A stretch of DNA of 64,000 nt from Agapanthus africanus (Eukaryota; Streptophyta; Magnoliopsida; Asparagales; Amaryllidaceae), in assembly GCA_030015575.1 (NCBI GenBank), contig CM057338.1, positions 775,075,864-775,139,863 of the forward strand, in the 5' to 3' direction. Below are positions 10,990 to 19,664 of this stretch, one piece after another. Both the position numbers and the translations under genes were made by a program. The notes beneath the pieces are model-generated. The model made no database searches, was not told the DNA's origin, and was given only the letters and a program-made list of their open reading frames with translations. How positions within the stretch are numbered: position 1 is the stretch's first letter; the number at the start of each line of letters is the position of its first letter.

Positions 10990-13638
10990 CTAAGGCCAGT
11001 TATTGGCGTATCTCATACCCAACTTCTCAAAAAGTCGCTCATGCTGCGGCTGAGGGAGGGCCTTGGTGAATGGATCCGCGGTGTTATTCTTTGTGTCTAC
11101 CCTCCTAATCTCGATCTCGCGGCGATCTACAATCTCCCGGATCAAAAGAAAACGCCTCAGGATGTGTCTGGACCGTTGATGGGATCTGGGCTCCTTGGCT
11201 AACGCCACAACCCCATTATTGTCACAATACAAAGGTATTGGATCAATAATGGTTAGAACTACTCCTAGCTCCGAGACGAACTTCTTCATCCAGACGGCTT
11301 CCTTGGCGGCATCATTTGCAGCAATGTACTCAGCTTCCATCGTAGAGTCTGCAACGGTATCTTGTTTGGAACTCTTCCAACTCACCGCCCCTCCATTGAG
11401 GGTAAATACAAACCCAGAGATAGATTTGCTGTCGTCCTTATCGCTCTGGAAGCTCGAATCGGTAAAGGCCTCTATTTGGAGATCTCCATTACCATACACC
11501 AAGAACAATTCTTTAGTCCTTCGCAAGTACTTAAGAATGTTCTTCACTGCTGTCCAGTGATTCTCCCCTGGGCTGGATTGATACCTGCTTACAACACTAA
11601 GTGCATAAGCTACATCTGGGCGTGTACATAACATCGCATACATTATAGATCCTACTGCCGAAGCATAGGGTATAATACTCATGCGAGCTCTCTCTTCATC
11701 GGTCTTTGGATAAGAATCGTTGGAGAGAGTGACCCCATGGCAAGCGGGTAAGGCACCCCATTTGGAGTCTTCCATACTAAACCTTTTTAGGATAGTGTCA
11801 ATGTACCTGGTTTGGGACAATCCCAATAACCTTTTGGATCTATCCCTATAGATCCTTATGCCCAGAATGTACGTGGCATCACCCAGGTCCTTCATGGAGA
11901 ACCTCAGTGATAAGAAAGATTTGACCGACTGTAGCATAGGAATATCATTTCCTATCAGAAGAATGTCGTCCACATACAATACGAGGAATGTGACAGCTCT
12001 CCTTACAGCCTTCTTATAAACATAAGGTTCATCTGGATTTTTGATGAAATCAAACTCTTTGATGACATCATCGAAACAGATGTTCCAACTCCGTGATGCC
12101 TTCTTTAACCCATATATGGATTTAAGCAATTTACATGCTTTCCCGCTGCTCCCACTGTCAATGAAACCCTCTGGCTGATCCATATAAACACATTCTTCTA
12201 AATTTCCATTTAGAAATGCGGTTTTAACGTCCATCTGCCAGATTTCATAGTCGTAGTGAGCAGCAATAGCAAGTAGGATCCGAATGGATTTAAGCATGGC
12301 TACGGGAGAAAAAGTCTCGTCATAGTCCAAACCTGGTCTTTGACGAAAACCCTTCGCCACAAGTCTTGCCTTATAGGTCTCCACCTGCCCATCTACACCA
12401 ATCTTTCTTTTAAAAATCCATTTGCACCCTACAGGTTTTACCCCAGGGGGTACAACGTCCAAAGTCCACACTTTGTTGGTGTACATAGACTCCATTTCGG
12501 ATCTCATGGCATCCAGCCACTTCACAGAGTCTTTACTCGTGATAGCTTGCTGAAAACTGGTAGGATCATCATCATCCATGATGCAATCTTCTCCGTTACC
12601 ATCAATGAGGAAACCGTAGTACCTCTCCGGTGGGCGAGAAGTCCTACCAGACCTACGGAGTGGCCGAGGTTCTTCAGTTTCTGCTCTAACAGCCGGTTCA
12701 ATCAAATCGTCATTTGTAGTTTGTGTCTCTAGAACCTCTTCTAGATCCACCACCTTGCCATCATCTTTGTCTGTGAAAAACTCTTTTTCCAAGAATGTGG
12801 CATGTTGAGAAACGAACACTTTTTGTTCCTCTTTGTGGTAGAATAGATATCCATAAGAATTCTTTGGATATCCCACAAAGTTACACATGACCGACCGTGT
12901 CTCGAGTTTGTCCGGATTCTGCTTTTTAACATAGGCCGGGCAACCCCAAATCTTAATTCTCTTAAGAGATGGTCTCTTCCCATGCCATATCTCATATGGT
13001 GTGGTGGACACGGCTTTGGTTGGAACCCTGTTCAGTAGAAACGCTGCAGTCTCTAATGCGTGCCCCCAAAACGAGACGGGTAACTCAGCGTCACTCATCA
13101 TGGACCGGACCATATCTAATAGGGTCCTATTCCTTCGTTCTGACACACCGTTGTGCTGTGGTGTGTAAGGAGGAGTGAGCTGAGAGAGAATCCCATTCTC
13201 TTTCAAGAAGTTTACAAATTCTGCACTGAGATACTCACCACCTCGATCTGATCGAAGCATCTTGATACTCAAGCCGGTTTGTTTTTCTACTTCTTGTTTA
13301 TATTCAATGAATTTCTCAAAAGCTTCGGACTTGTGTTTTAATAAAAATACATGACCGAATCTTGAGAAATCATCAGTGAATGTAATGAAGTATGAAAAAC
13401 CGCCTCTCGCCTGTGTAGACATAGGCCCACATACATCACTATGTATGAGGCCCAGGAGCTGAGTAGCTATTTCTCCGTGTCCGGTAAACGGAGTTTTGGT
13501 CATTTTACCCTTGATACAAGACTGGCAAGTCGCATAAGATTTATATTCAAAAGAATTTAAATATCCATCTTTGTGTAACTTGTTTAGTCTTGTTTCGTTA
13601 ATATGACCAAGTCTACAGTGCCAAAGAAAAGCTTCATT
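10990..13638 (-). CDS. pol: Cop4 Pol: integrase, reverse transcriptase, RNase H
   Basis: Frame continuous with the upstream gag-protease but separated from it by a UAA (13639-13641). The first Met in this segment is at 13503; residue numbers here count from it. The integrase zinc-binding half (WHC...LGH...CQSC type) lies just upstream and overlaps the start. The integrase catalytic triad is D23 (HSDVCGP), D86 (RSDRGGEY) and E122 (VSERRNR), with exactly 35 residues between the last two. RT follows, with VETYKARLVAKGFRQ, QMDVKTAFLNG and YVDD at 510-513. RNase H has TDSSFQSDKDDSK, STMEAEY and LYCDNNGVVALAKEPRSH. The product would integrate and copy the element inside cytoplasmic particles. No other stop or frameshift is seen, so decay is slight. 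Made from this mRNA only by readthrough of the UAA or after loss of that stop. Confidence 0.9.
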   Translation of the reverse strand, partial: NEAFLWHCRLGHINETRLNKLHKDGYLNSFEYKSYATCQSCIKGKMTKTPFTGHGEIATQLLGLIHSDVCGPMSTQARGGFSYFITFTDDFSRFGHVFLLKHKSEAFEKFIEYKQEVEKQTGLSIKMLRSDRGGEYLSAEFVNFLKENGILSQLTPPYTPQHNGVSERRNRTLLDMVRSMMSDAELPVSFWGHALETAAFLLNRVPTKAVSTTPYEIWHGKRPSLKRIKIWGCPAYVKKQNPDKLETRSVMCNFVGYPKNSYGYLFYHKEEQKVFVSQHATFLEKEFFTDKDDGKVVDLEEVLETQTTNDDLIEPAVRAETEEPRPLRRSGRTSRPPERYYGFLIDGNGEDCIMDDDDPTSFQQAITSKDSVKWLDAMRSEMESMYTNKVWTLDVVPPGVKPVGCKWIFKRKIGVDGQVETYKARLVAKGFRQRPGLDYDETFSPVAMLKSIRILLAIAAHYDYEIWQMDVKTAFLNGNLEECVYMDQPEGFIDSGSSGKACKLLKSIYGLKKASRSWNICFDDVIKEFDFIKNPDEPYVYKKAVRRAVTFLVLYVDDILLIGNDIPMLQSVKSFLSLRFSMKDLGDATYILGIRIYRDRSKRLLGLSQTRYIDTILKRFSMEDSKWGALPACHGVTLSNDSYPKTDEERARMSIIPYASAVGSIMYAMLCTRPDVAYALSVVSRYQSSPGENHWTAVKNILKYLRRTKELFLVYGNGDLQIEAFTDSSFQSDKDDSKSISGFVFTLNGGAVSWKSSKQDTVADSTMEAEYIAANDAAKEAVWMKKFVSELGVVLTIIDPIPLYCDNNGVVALAKEPRSHQRSRHILRRFLLIREIVDRREIEIRRVDTKNNTADPFTKALPQPQHERLFEKLGMRYANNWP

Positions 13639-14916
13639 TTATTCTGAAAGTTTTCTTTTATTAGTGTGTTGTATACTGAAAACTGTGTGTTGATTTAGGA
13701 CATATATTCCATTGTTAAGCGTACCATACCCAACCAACATTTGATTCAGGTTAATGTTCATAACATTGTTCTGCAATACAAAATTATACCCTTCATTGTC
13801 CAACAAAGAAACGGATATTATATTACATAGCATACTTGGTACAAAATAACATGGATTTAAAACCAAAATACATCCAGATGGCAACCCCAAGTGATACTCT
13901 CCCACTGCGACTGTATGTACATTGGAACCATTTCCAATGCGGAGAGTATGGTCACCTGTCCTCAAAACCTTGCTATTTCTCAGCCCCTGCATAGAATTGC
14001 AAATGTGAGAACCTGAACCGGTATCCAATACCCAGGAAGCAGAGTTTATAGAAAAACAGTTTTCAGTCACAAACGCACCTGAAGCAGAAGCATCACCATG
14101 CTTCTTTTTGAGACTTAAGTACTCCGTGCAATTGCGCTTCCAATGTCCTGTCTTGTGGCAGTGAAAACATTCGCCCTTCCCCGAGTCTCCAGCCTTGGAC
14201 TTTCCCTTTCCCTTCACCTTTTTAACTCCGCCCTTAGGATTAGTGGGTTTCTTCTTTTTCTTTCCCTTGGCCTTAGCTTTCTGGCGAGAAGAGGAAGACT
14301 GTCCAATAGTCATAACGGGAGTTTTTGCTAACTTCATAGTGCTCTCTGCACTCCTTAACATATTAAGGAGTTCAGGGAGGTCCTTCTCCATGCCATGCAT
14401 GTTGAAGTTCACTATGAACTGAGCAAAGGTGGAGGGGAGGGACTGCAGAATAATATCTATATATTGTTCATTATCCATCGTCCATCCAAGGTCCTCAAGC
14501 TTTTCTATAAGAGCTATCATCTTCAGAACATGGTCTCCTACTGGTGTGCCAGGGGCCATTCGCATCTGAAACAATTTCTTTGATGTTTCGTATCGTAATA
14601 CGCGGGATTGCTCCCCATACAACTCCTTTGTATGGAGCAATATACCGTGAATATCCATGTCCTCGTGCTGCTTTTGATGTGTGTTATCCATCGATGCAAG
14701 CGCGAGGCATATGGCCGTGGCACAGTCAGCGTCCCATGTCTTGCGGACTTCAATGTCCGCAACTAAGGATTTTGGACCAGGGACGGGCGGGGCTAAAGCC
14801 GTGAGGACATATGATACTTTATCATAAGTCAAGGCGATTTTCAGATTCCTCAGCCAGTCTTTATAGTTGGTCCCATTCAGTTTGTTTTTATCTAGTAAAA
14901 GCTTGAGTCCAGTCAT
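13639..14916 (-). CDS. gag: Cop4 Gag-protease (425 aa, ends at premature UAA)
   Basis: The ATG at 14914-14916 follows the leader's pyrimidine tract and AG. Residues 1-200 are a copia Gag capsid region (LLLDKNKLNGTNYKDWL at 6-22). A lysine-rich linker follows (KAKAKGKKKKKP near 213-224), then a perfect CCHC zinc knuckle, CFHCHKTGHWKRNC, at 250-263. The protease active site DTG is at 298-300 (SWVLDTGSGSHIC), with a full protease domain after it. The frame stops at UAA exactly where neighbours read through with a sense codon (KRK-x-x-x-NE before WHC), so this looks like a single nonsense change rather than a designed Gag/Pol boundary. Packages RNA and forms particles; may serve Gag-deficient relatives. 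No other element in the window encodes an intact capsid plus knuckle. Confidence 0.92.
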   Translation of the reverse strand: MTGLKLLLDKNKLNGTNYKDWLRNLKIALTYDKVSYVLTALAPPVPGPKSLVADIEVRKTWDADCATAICLALASMDNTHQKQHEDMDIHGILLHTKELYGEQSRVLRYETSKKLFQMRMAPGTPVGDHVLKMIALIEKLEDLGWTMDNEQYIDIILQSLPSTFAQFIVNFNMHGMEKDLPELLNMLRSAESTMKLAKTPVMTIGQSSSSRQKAKAKGKKKKKPTNPKGGVKKVKGKGKSKAGDSGKGECFHCHKTGHWKRNCTEYLSLKKKHGDASASGAFVTENCFSINSASWVLDTGSGSHICNSMQGLRNSKVLRTGDHTLRIGNGSNVHTVAVGEYHLGLPSGCILVLNPCYFVPSMLCNIISVSLLDNEGYNFVLQNNVMNINLNQMLVGYGTLNNGIYVLNQHTVFSIQHTNKRKLSE

Positions 14917-15130
14917 GGGTATCTGCCATTAAGAGAGAGAAAAGAATACACTCAGCGAAAGCTCTTGCATAGATTAGATTGGTTTATTATCTTGTCTAAT
15001 CGATGTTTCCCACTGCTTTTATCGAGTTTTTCTTTCAAACCTTAAAAAGAAAAACTAGCCAGGATTAATTACAGTCTACAACTTCGCTAACCGTTCAGTC
15101 AGGCCAGTGTCGGTACTTGAGGGAGGTTCC

Positions 15131-15146
15131 CCGTGCTTTCGCACGG
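15131..15146 (-). other. GAAA-tetraloop hairpin, Cop4 leader
   Basis: On the sense strand CCGTGC-GAAA-GCACGG, a perfect 6-bp stem closed by a GNRA loop. Repeated at 33199-33214 (Cop3) and 39460-39475 (Cop6); shorter stems with the same loop in Cop8 and Cop7. Confidence 0.65.
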
Positions 15147-15359
15147 ACCTAATTAGAGTAAACCTCGTTTTCCCAGAGGTGGAGCCCCGTTAACACCTTT
15201 CTAGACACCTAATGAGTTAGCTAAATGTAAACTGTAAAACTCTCCTAGGAGCAACTATTGCCCACAGTGGGATCGGGATCCAACCATCATATGGAAGGTA
15301 TGCAATCTCATTGCAAATTTCAACTATTGAAATTCCCGATGTGGTTTTTACCCCTAATA

Positions 15360-15566
15360 CTCGTGACCTTGGCTAAGGTCAACAAATCATGAGCACTAGT
15401 CAAGCTCAACCCGTCATTTCTTGATTAATTAGACCCGTTCACATGACCCTTGGCTAAGGTCAACAAAGTCATATGCCCGTCCTAATTAATCTGCATCATA
15501 TGCGTTTGTAGGAAGACATCACTTAGCTACCGTACACTACGCCTTGGCTAAGGTCAACAAACGTAG
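15360..15566 (-). other. Three repeated stem-loops, Cop4 leader
   Basis: Copies at 15360-15393, 15442-15475 and 15537-15566 share the core CCTTGGCTAAGGTCAACAAA (plus-strand reading). The outer stems differ but each pairs: CTCGTGA/TCATGAG, CATGAC/GTCATATG and CTACG/CGTAG. The core is the same in all three copies and differs from the cores of the other elements. Confidence 0.7.
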
Positions 15567-15891
15567 CACGAATACTAAGTACTCTACTATGACGGAGGGT
15601 TGCGGATGATTTTTAAGAAAATCTGTAACGCTTTGAACTTGATATCGTTGTAGAATCAAACGGTTTCCAAAAGGAGTGACTTAAGCTCCGCAGTTTTGAA
15701 ATATAGCTTTTTCATAAATAGCCGAGTAGTTTTCAAATCCGATTCTACAACATCTTTTTAGGTTTATTTTCTTTACATTAATCACATTAATGTAATCCCA
15801 TCATTTAAGTCCTTAAGCCAATCACAGAAAAGAAACGAAAATAACACGTACGCTTATGCCATCCGCATTCGCCGCAATGTTCCGTTATGCA

Positions 15892-15914
15892 CCGTTAGGT
15901 TACTTAACTAACGG
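15892..15914 (-). other. Inverted repeat CCGTTAG/CTAACGG, Cop4 leader
   Basis: Seven-base arms around GTTACTTAA. The same loop recurs in Cop5 (26254-26274, arms CATTAG/CTAATG), Cop8 (52047-52067), Cop7 (60465-60485) and, with imperfect arms, Cop3 (34193-34213). Cop6 lacks it. Confidence 0.55.
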
Positions 15915-16054
15915 CATACCGGGACGGGACTAGCGCGGGTGTAAAACATAAGCAACGTCTACTATATATCATATATATAATATGTCATTCGTCTCAGATA
16001 TCACAGAACACAGGCAGCAGAAATATAGATATAACGTGGGATATACTAGGACGT

Positions 16055-16089
16055 CCGTATTTAGTATTTAGCCAGAATAGAAAATACGG
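16055..16089 (-). other. GGCU-loop hairpin, Cop4 leader
   Basis: Arms CCGTATTT and AAATACGG; sense-strand loop includes GGCT. Equivalent hairpins with different but paired arms occur in the other five leaders. Confidence 0.6.
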
Positions 16090-17163
16090 ATTCCACAGTC
16101 GCGATGAATAGCCAAGCCCACACCCTGGACCCCTACGAGAGCAGCAAGTGACCCTGCCAATTCTGGAGTTTAGGAGACCCGGTCTCGACTCCTCGAGATG
16201 GCCTCCCACTGAACCCCAGAACCCGGTCACCTGTGCTCCCCTCCTTGGGTCCATCCTAATGCGGAAAAGTAAATAATATACAACACTGGTAACACAACCT
16301 CAACCAGGAAGTGCCCCAAATAAAAGAATATTACATTACATTTGAATTTACATGAATGAAAATATAAAACTCTCATCTCACATAAAACCCCCCGGCTATT
16401 CAATCGCGACAATCCTGCACATCATATCTCAGCAACACATAATATCTCATATCATCAACGTAAGTAAGTATGCATACCCCAATTATCGTTGATGTATAGC
16501 AACGAAACCGGCGATATCATACATACTACACTTACGGTCACAGAAAAGAAAGTGTAAAACTGCAATATCTGGAATCCACATTCTCTTTAGACATCGCAAA
16601 TGCAAAATATCACATATTCCGTATTTCATGTCTAGTAATATGAATTCCACACATTGCATCACATTCCGGATAAACAGACAGTATCGAAGTTTTCGAACGA
16701 ACGATCAAATACCCAGGATTCACTAAAGCCCAACACTTGAGCAGAGTTCAAACACCTGGAGTGTGACATAGTAGTAGCGGTCCAGCCGTAGAAGGGTCAA
16801 GCCAACGCCTCACATGTGGCACGCCGTACTGCCCCAAACCCTAAGGTTCAAAGGGCAGTTCAAGACGGTCACATAATCGAGTTAAGGTTTGTTGTCTTCT
16901 AGAGGGACCACCACAAAAAGACTTGCACGTATTTCCAAAGTATTTAAACCCTGTGAATAGTGAGCAAATGATACTCGTTCAAACACTTCAATACTTTCTT
17001 ATTTACCCGGAAAAACCACGAAAACAAAATTCCGATCGAATCGACGGGTCCAAAATCATCTCCAGAATTTTTCAAAACTAAATACAGATTAAAAATACCC
17101 AAAAAATTATACAAGCAGATTCCTGAATTACTGTAAAAAAATTATCCATCAATTAATAAATAC

Positions 17164-17210
17164 GGCCGCGGAACCGCGGCCTAAGCAAGCTTAGGCCGCG
17201 TTTCCGCGGC
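17164..17210 (-). other. GC-rich double-arm hairpin, Cop4 leader
   Basis: GCCGCGGAACCGCGGC and GCCGCGTTTCCGCGGC flank a CTAAG/CTTAG-containing spacer; the two arms are complementary with one mismatch. It lies 200-246 nt downstream of the LTR, the same position as in four other elements. Confidence 0.65.
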
Positions 17211-17396
17211 ATCAATCACTGTTCATTGAATAAATTTTGTACCGTAATCCTTATTTTTTCCTGCTGTATTTTTTACATATTTTTAATTCTGAAAAATGTC
17301 AATTTTTAGAAAATTTCCAGAAAGCACCCTTAAAAACCGTATTTCGGTTCGATCGGAGTTTTAACTTCGTAAAAAGGTCGCCTAATGTTCTAGGTC

Positions 17397-17409
17397 GGCT
17401 CTGATACCA
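17397..17409 (-). other. Cop4 primer-binding site (initiator tRNA-Met)
   Basis: Sense strand TGGTATCAGAGCC, one base from the 5' LTR; matches the 3' end of plant initiator tRNA-Met used by many copia elements. Confidence 0.9.
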
Positions 17410-17410
17410 A

Positions 17411-19506
17411 TGAAAGGTTTGTCTAGCACCCTATAATGAGTTTTGAAGCATCACATGTCCCAAAGTTTAAATTTTTATGGTGCTAAACGAACATGCAAAG
17501 GAATCGATCCTAGAAAATTAGGGTTTCGAAATATAAAGCGAACTAATCTAGGGTTTCGAGACTACAACCTTTGTAGCTCCCTTTCGCTGGACTCCTTGGT
17601 CTCTAAGGTGTTGAATGGAGGTCCTCTTGAAGTCCTCTTGTCTCCACGACGATCCACCATGAAGTTCTCCGTCCAAGCTCGCAACTTCGTAAAACCGAAG
17701 AGAACACTCTAAACAAGACGGCTAAGCTTGTGTAGAATGAAGTTGTGGTTAAGGTTCTCACTTCAAAAACCTTTCTTTAAGTGGTATTTACTCACTAGAA
17801 AAAACTAGAGAGCAAATGAGAAAGAGGAAGAAGATGGTGGCAATATTTTCACAAGAGGTAATGAGATAAAAGATAACTCACTAGAAGAAAAAGAAATATA
17901 TCAATATATATTTTATTTCTTCTTACTATGAACCATGGTTAAAGTGATGGAGACATTATTTAACTTGAGTTTTAAATGATAAAGAGAAGGATAACTCAAG
18001 TTAAGAGGTAGGTAAGCATGGTTAGGTCAAAGGAAGAATGTAGAAGCTAGAATGATTATCCTTTCCTTTTCATTTTGTTTTAAAACCAAAATTAAATAAT
18101 AATTCATAATTTAATCCATGGTGTGAGTCTTATATTGCCACCATTTCCATATGCTAACAACCATGATGGATGGGTGTATGTATGTATGCATGTATGCACA
18201 TCCACATGTGCATGAAACTAGAATGAAAGAAAGAAACACATGCATGCATGCATACATCCATCAAACCCTAGAAAAGTTTCAAGTGAGAAAACTAATGGTT
18301 AGATGATAAATCAACACTTAATTTATCAATCCGGTCATATCTCATATGACCCCACCAAAAGCAGGCCACCCGATCAATGTTCGGTATCATATACGCACAT
18401 TTTAATCGGGTGCATGCGCATATCGCATACGCGCACCACAACGTTTCACCTGGACTGGGTAACTCCTTTGTGGGACTCTAAGACTCGTCAATACGCCGGC
18501 AGAGGGTGATGATCATATCAGGTACCCTCAAGCCACAAGCGGTCAGCTAAACGTAACGGCCACCCGGGTATTGAGCGATCAGAAGAAAACAAGCGAACCT
18601 GCTACAACTCCCGTCGAGCCATCCGGCAACACTACCGTACAGTCCGGTCTCTTCGTCAGATATGCTGCATATCAAGCCTAGGGATGGTCACGTCGACCCT
18701 AATAACTCAATAAGTCGTGCCGGTGAATGGTCTATAACAGATCGAGAAACTACCGATAACACTTATCAGCAAATCTCAGCAGCCCTGGCCAGGGACTTAC
18801 TGATATAACCAGTCGGGCACAGCACAGCATCAACCCCCAATACCGGGAGAGACGAAACCCCTCCTATCGCTCATTGCCTTCGTGTGTCTCGGGACTGTAC
18901 CCAACGGCCACCTGTTTGCACGACTCAGTAGAGCCGTGGTAGGGTGGCAATCAAAGTACAGTGGGAGAACACACAAGACTCTATGACGATCTCGGGTCTA
19001 CAGACTAACCTGTACCAGTGTCACCTGAGAACTCTATCCGACGATAGATATAATTCCATATAGGAGTTCTCGGCGAGTCCGTCCAGTGTACCCAGTCACC
19101 ACTGAGCACCCGTATATGATCTTGATGTCAAACACCAATGGATATGGGATCATCCATCGCCCATCACATGGGTCTAGTATCATATACGCTAGTCTACTCT
19201 GGTATATCAATGCCCCGTCTCGATATACCTATGACTAGGGACTTTCCAGGATATGCTTATAGACTACAGATGTCCCACTAGTATGATCTCCATCATAATC
19301 AGAGTAGTCAAGCCAATATCCTCAGGGCTTTATCAGCATGTATGAGTGAATAACAAGCATGATCAAATCAACACGTCAGATAAAGAAGAACCAGATAGCA
19401 TACTATCATGTCGAGCAAGAATGCATACTGAATATATATATATATATACATGTATAGATACATCCACTATCACATAATGGCCTCTAGGGCATACATATAT
19501 CCAACA
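17411..19506 (-). repeat. Cop4 5' LTR (2096 bp)
   Basis: Partner of 8883-10975, with a small number of substitutions (for example near 17471 and 17642) and a slightly longer (TA)n tract at 19433-19447. Being the 5' copy on the sense strand, it should carry the active promoter. Palindrome CCCTGGCCAGGG at 18783-18794. Confidence 0.95.
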
Positions 19507-19511
19507 CACCC
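19507..19511. repeat. Target-site duplication CACCC, right of Cop4
   Basis: Partner of 8878-8882. Confidence 0.95.
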
Positions 19512-19659
19512 GTATACCATCTTTGATGTCAAACACCAATGGATGTGGGATCATCCATCGCCCATCATATAGGTCAAGAAGCGTATACGCTAGTCTACTC
19601 AGGAATATCGATGCCCTGGTCTCGATATTCCCACGACTAGGAACTGATTAAAGGATGTA

Positions 19660-19664
19660 CTTGT
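19660..19664. repeat. Target-site duplication CTTGT, left of Cop5
   Basis: Partner of 29601-29605; removing Cop5 and one copy rejoins the Cop3 LTR. Confidence 0.95.

Larger units (their letters stand above)
14917..17396 (-). other. Cop4 untranslated leader (about 2.5 kb)
   Basis: Lies between the primer site and gag. It aligns in blocks with the leaders of Cop3, Cop5, Cop6, Cop7 and Cop8. It holds the GC-rich hairpin, the GGCU-loop hairpin, the CCGTTAG/CTAACGG hairpin, three repeated stem-loops, a GAAA-capped hairpin and a 3' splice-site-like end. Short ORFs at 15994-16254 and 16227-16412 share a peptide pattern (IGRVTCCSRRG) with other leaders but are not proven genes. It lacks the tandem block found in the Gag-deficient elements. 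Confidence 0.8.
8883..19506 (-). mobile_element. Cop4: full-length Gag-bearing copia retrotransposon
   Basis: Complete 10,624-bp minus-strand element: two LTRs of about 2.09 kb with few differences, tRNA-Met primer site, a 2.5-kb leader, gag with a CCHC knuckle, protease, integrase, RT, RNase H and polypurine tract, flanked by the CACCC duplication. One in-frame UAA interrupts the polyprotein. Among the elements here it is the most plausible kind of helper, as the only one with a complete-looking Gag. LTR termini (TGTTGG...TTTCA on the sense strand) resemble those of Cop3. Confidence 0.95.
19507..19664 (-). repeat. Cop3 3' LTR, piece 2 of 3 (between Cop4 and Cop5)
   Basis: Bases 19507-19511 are the Cop4 target duplication and 19660-19664 the Cop5 duplication. 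The stretch between continues the Cop3 LTR from 8882 and matches the homologous part of the Cop4 LTR (GTATACC, GATGTCAAACACCAATGG). Confidence 0.9.
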
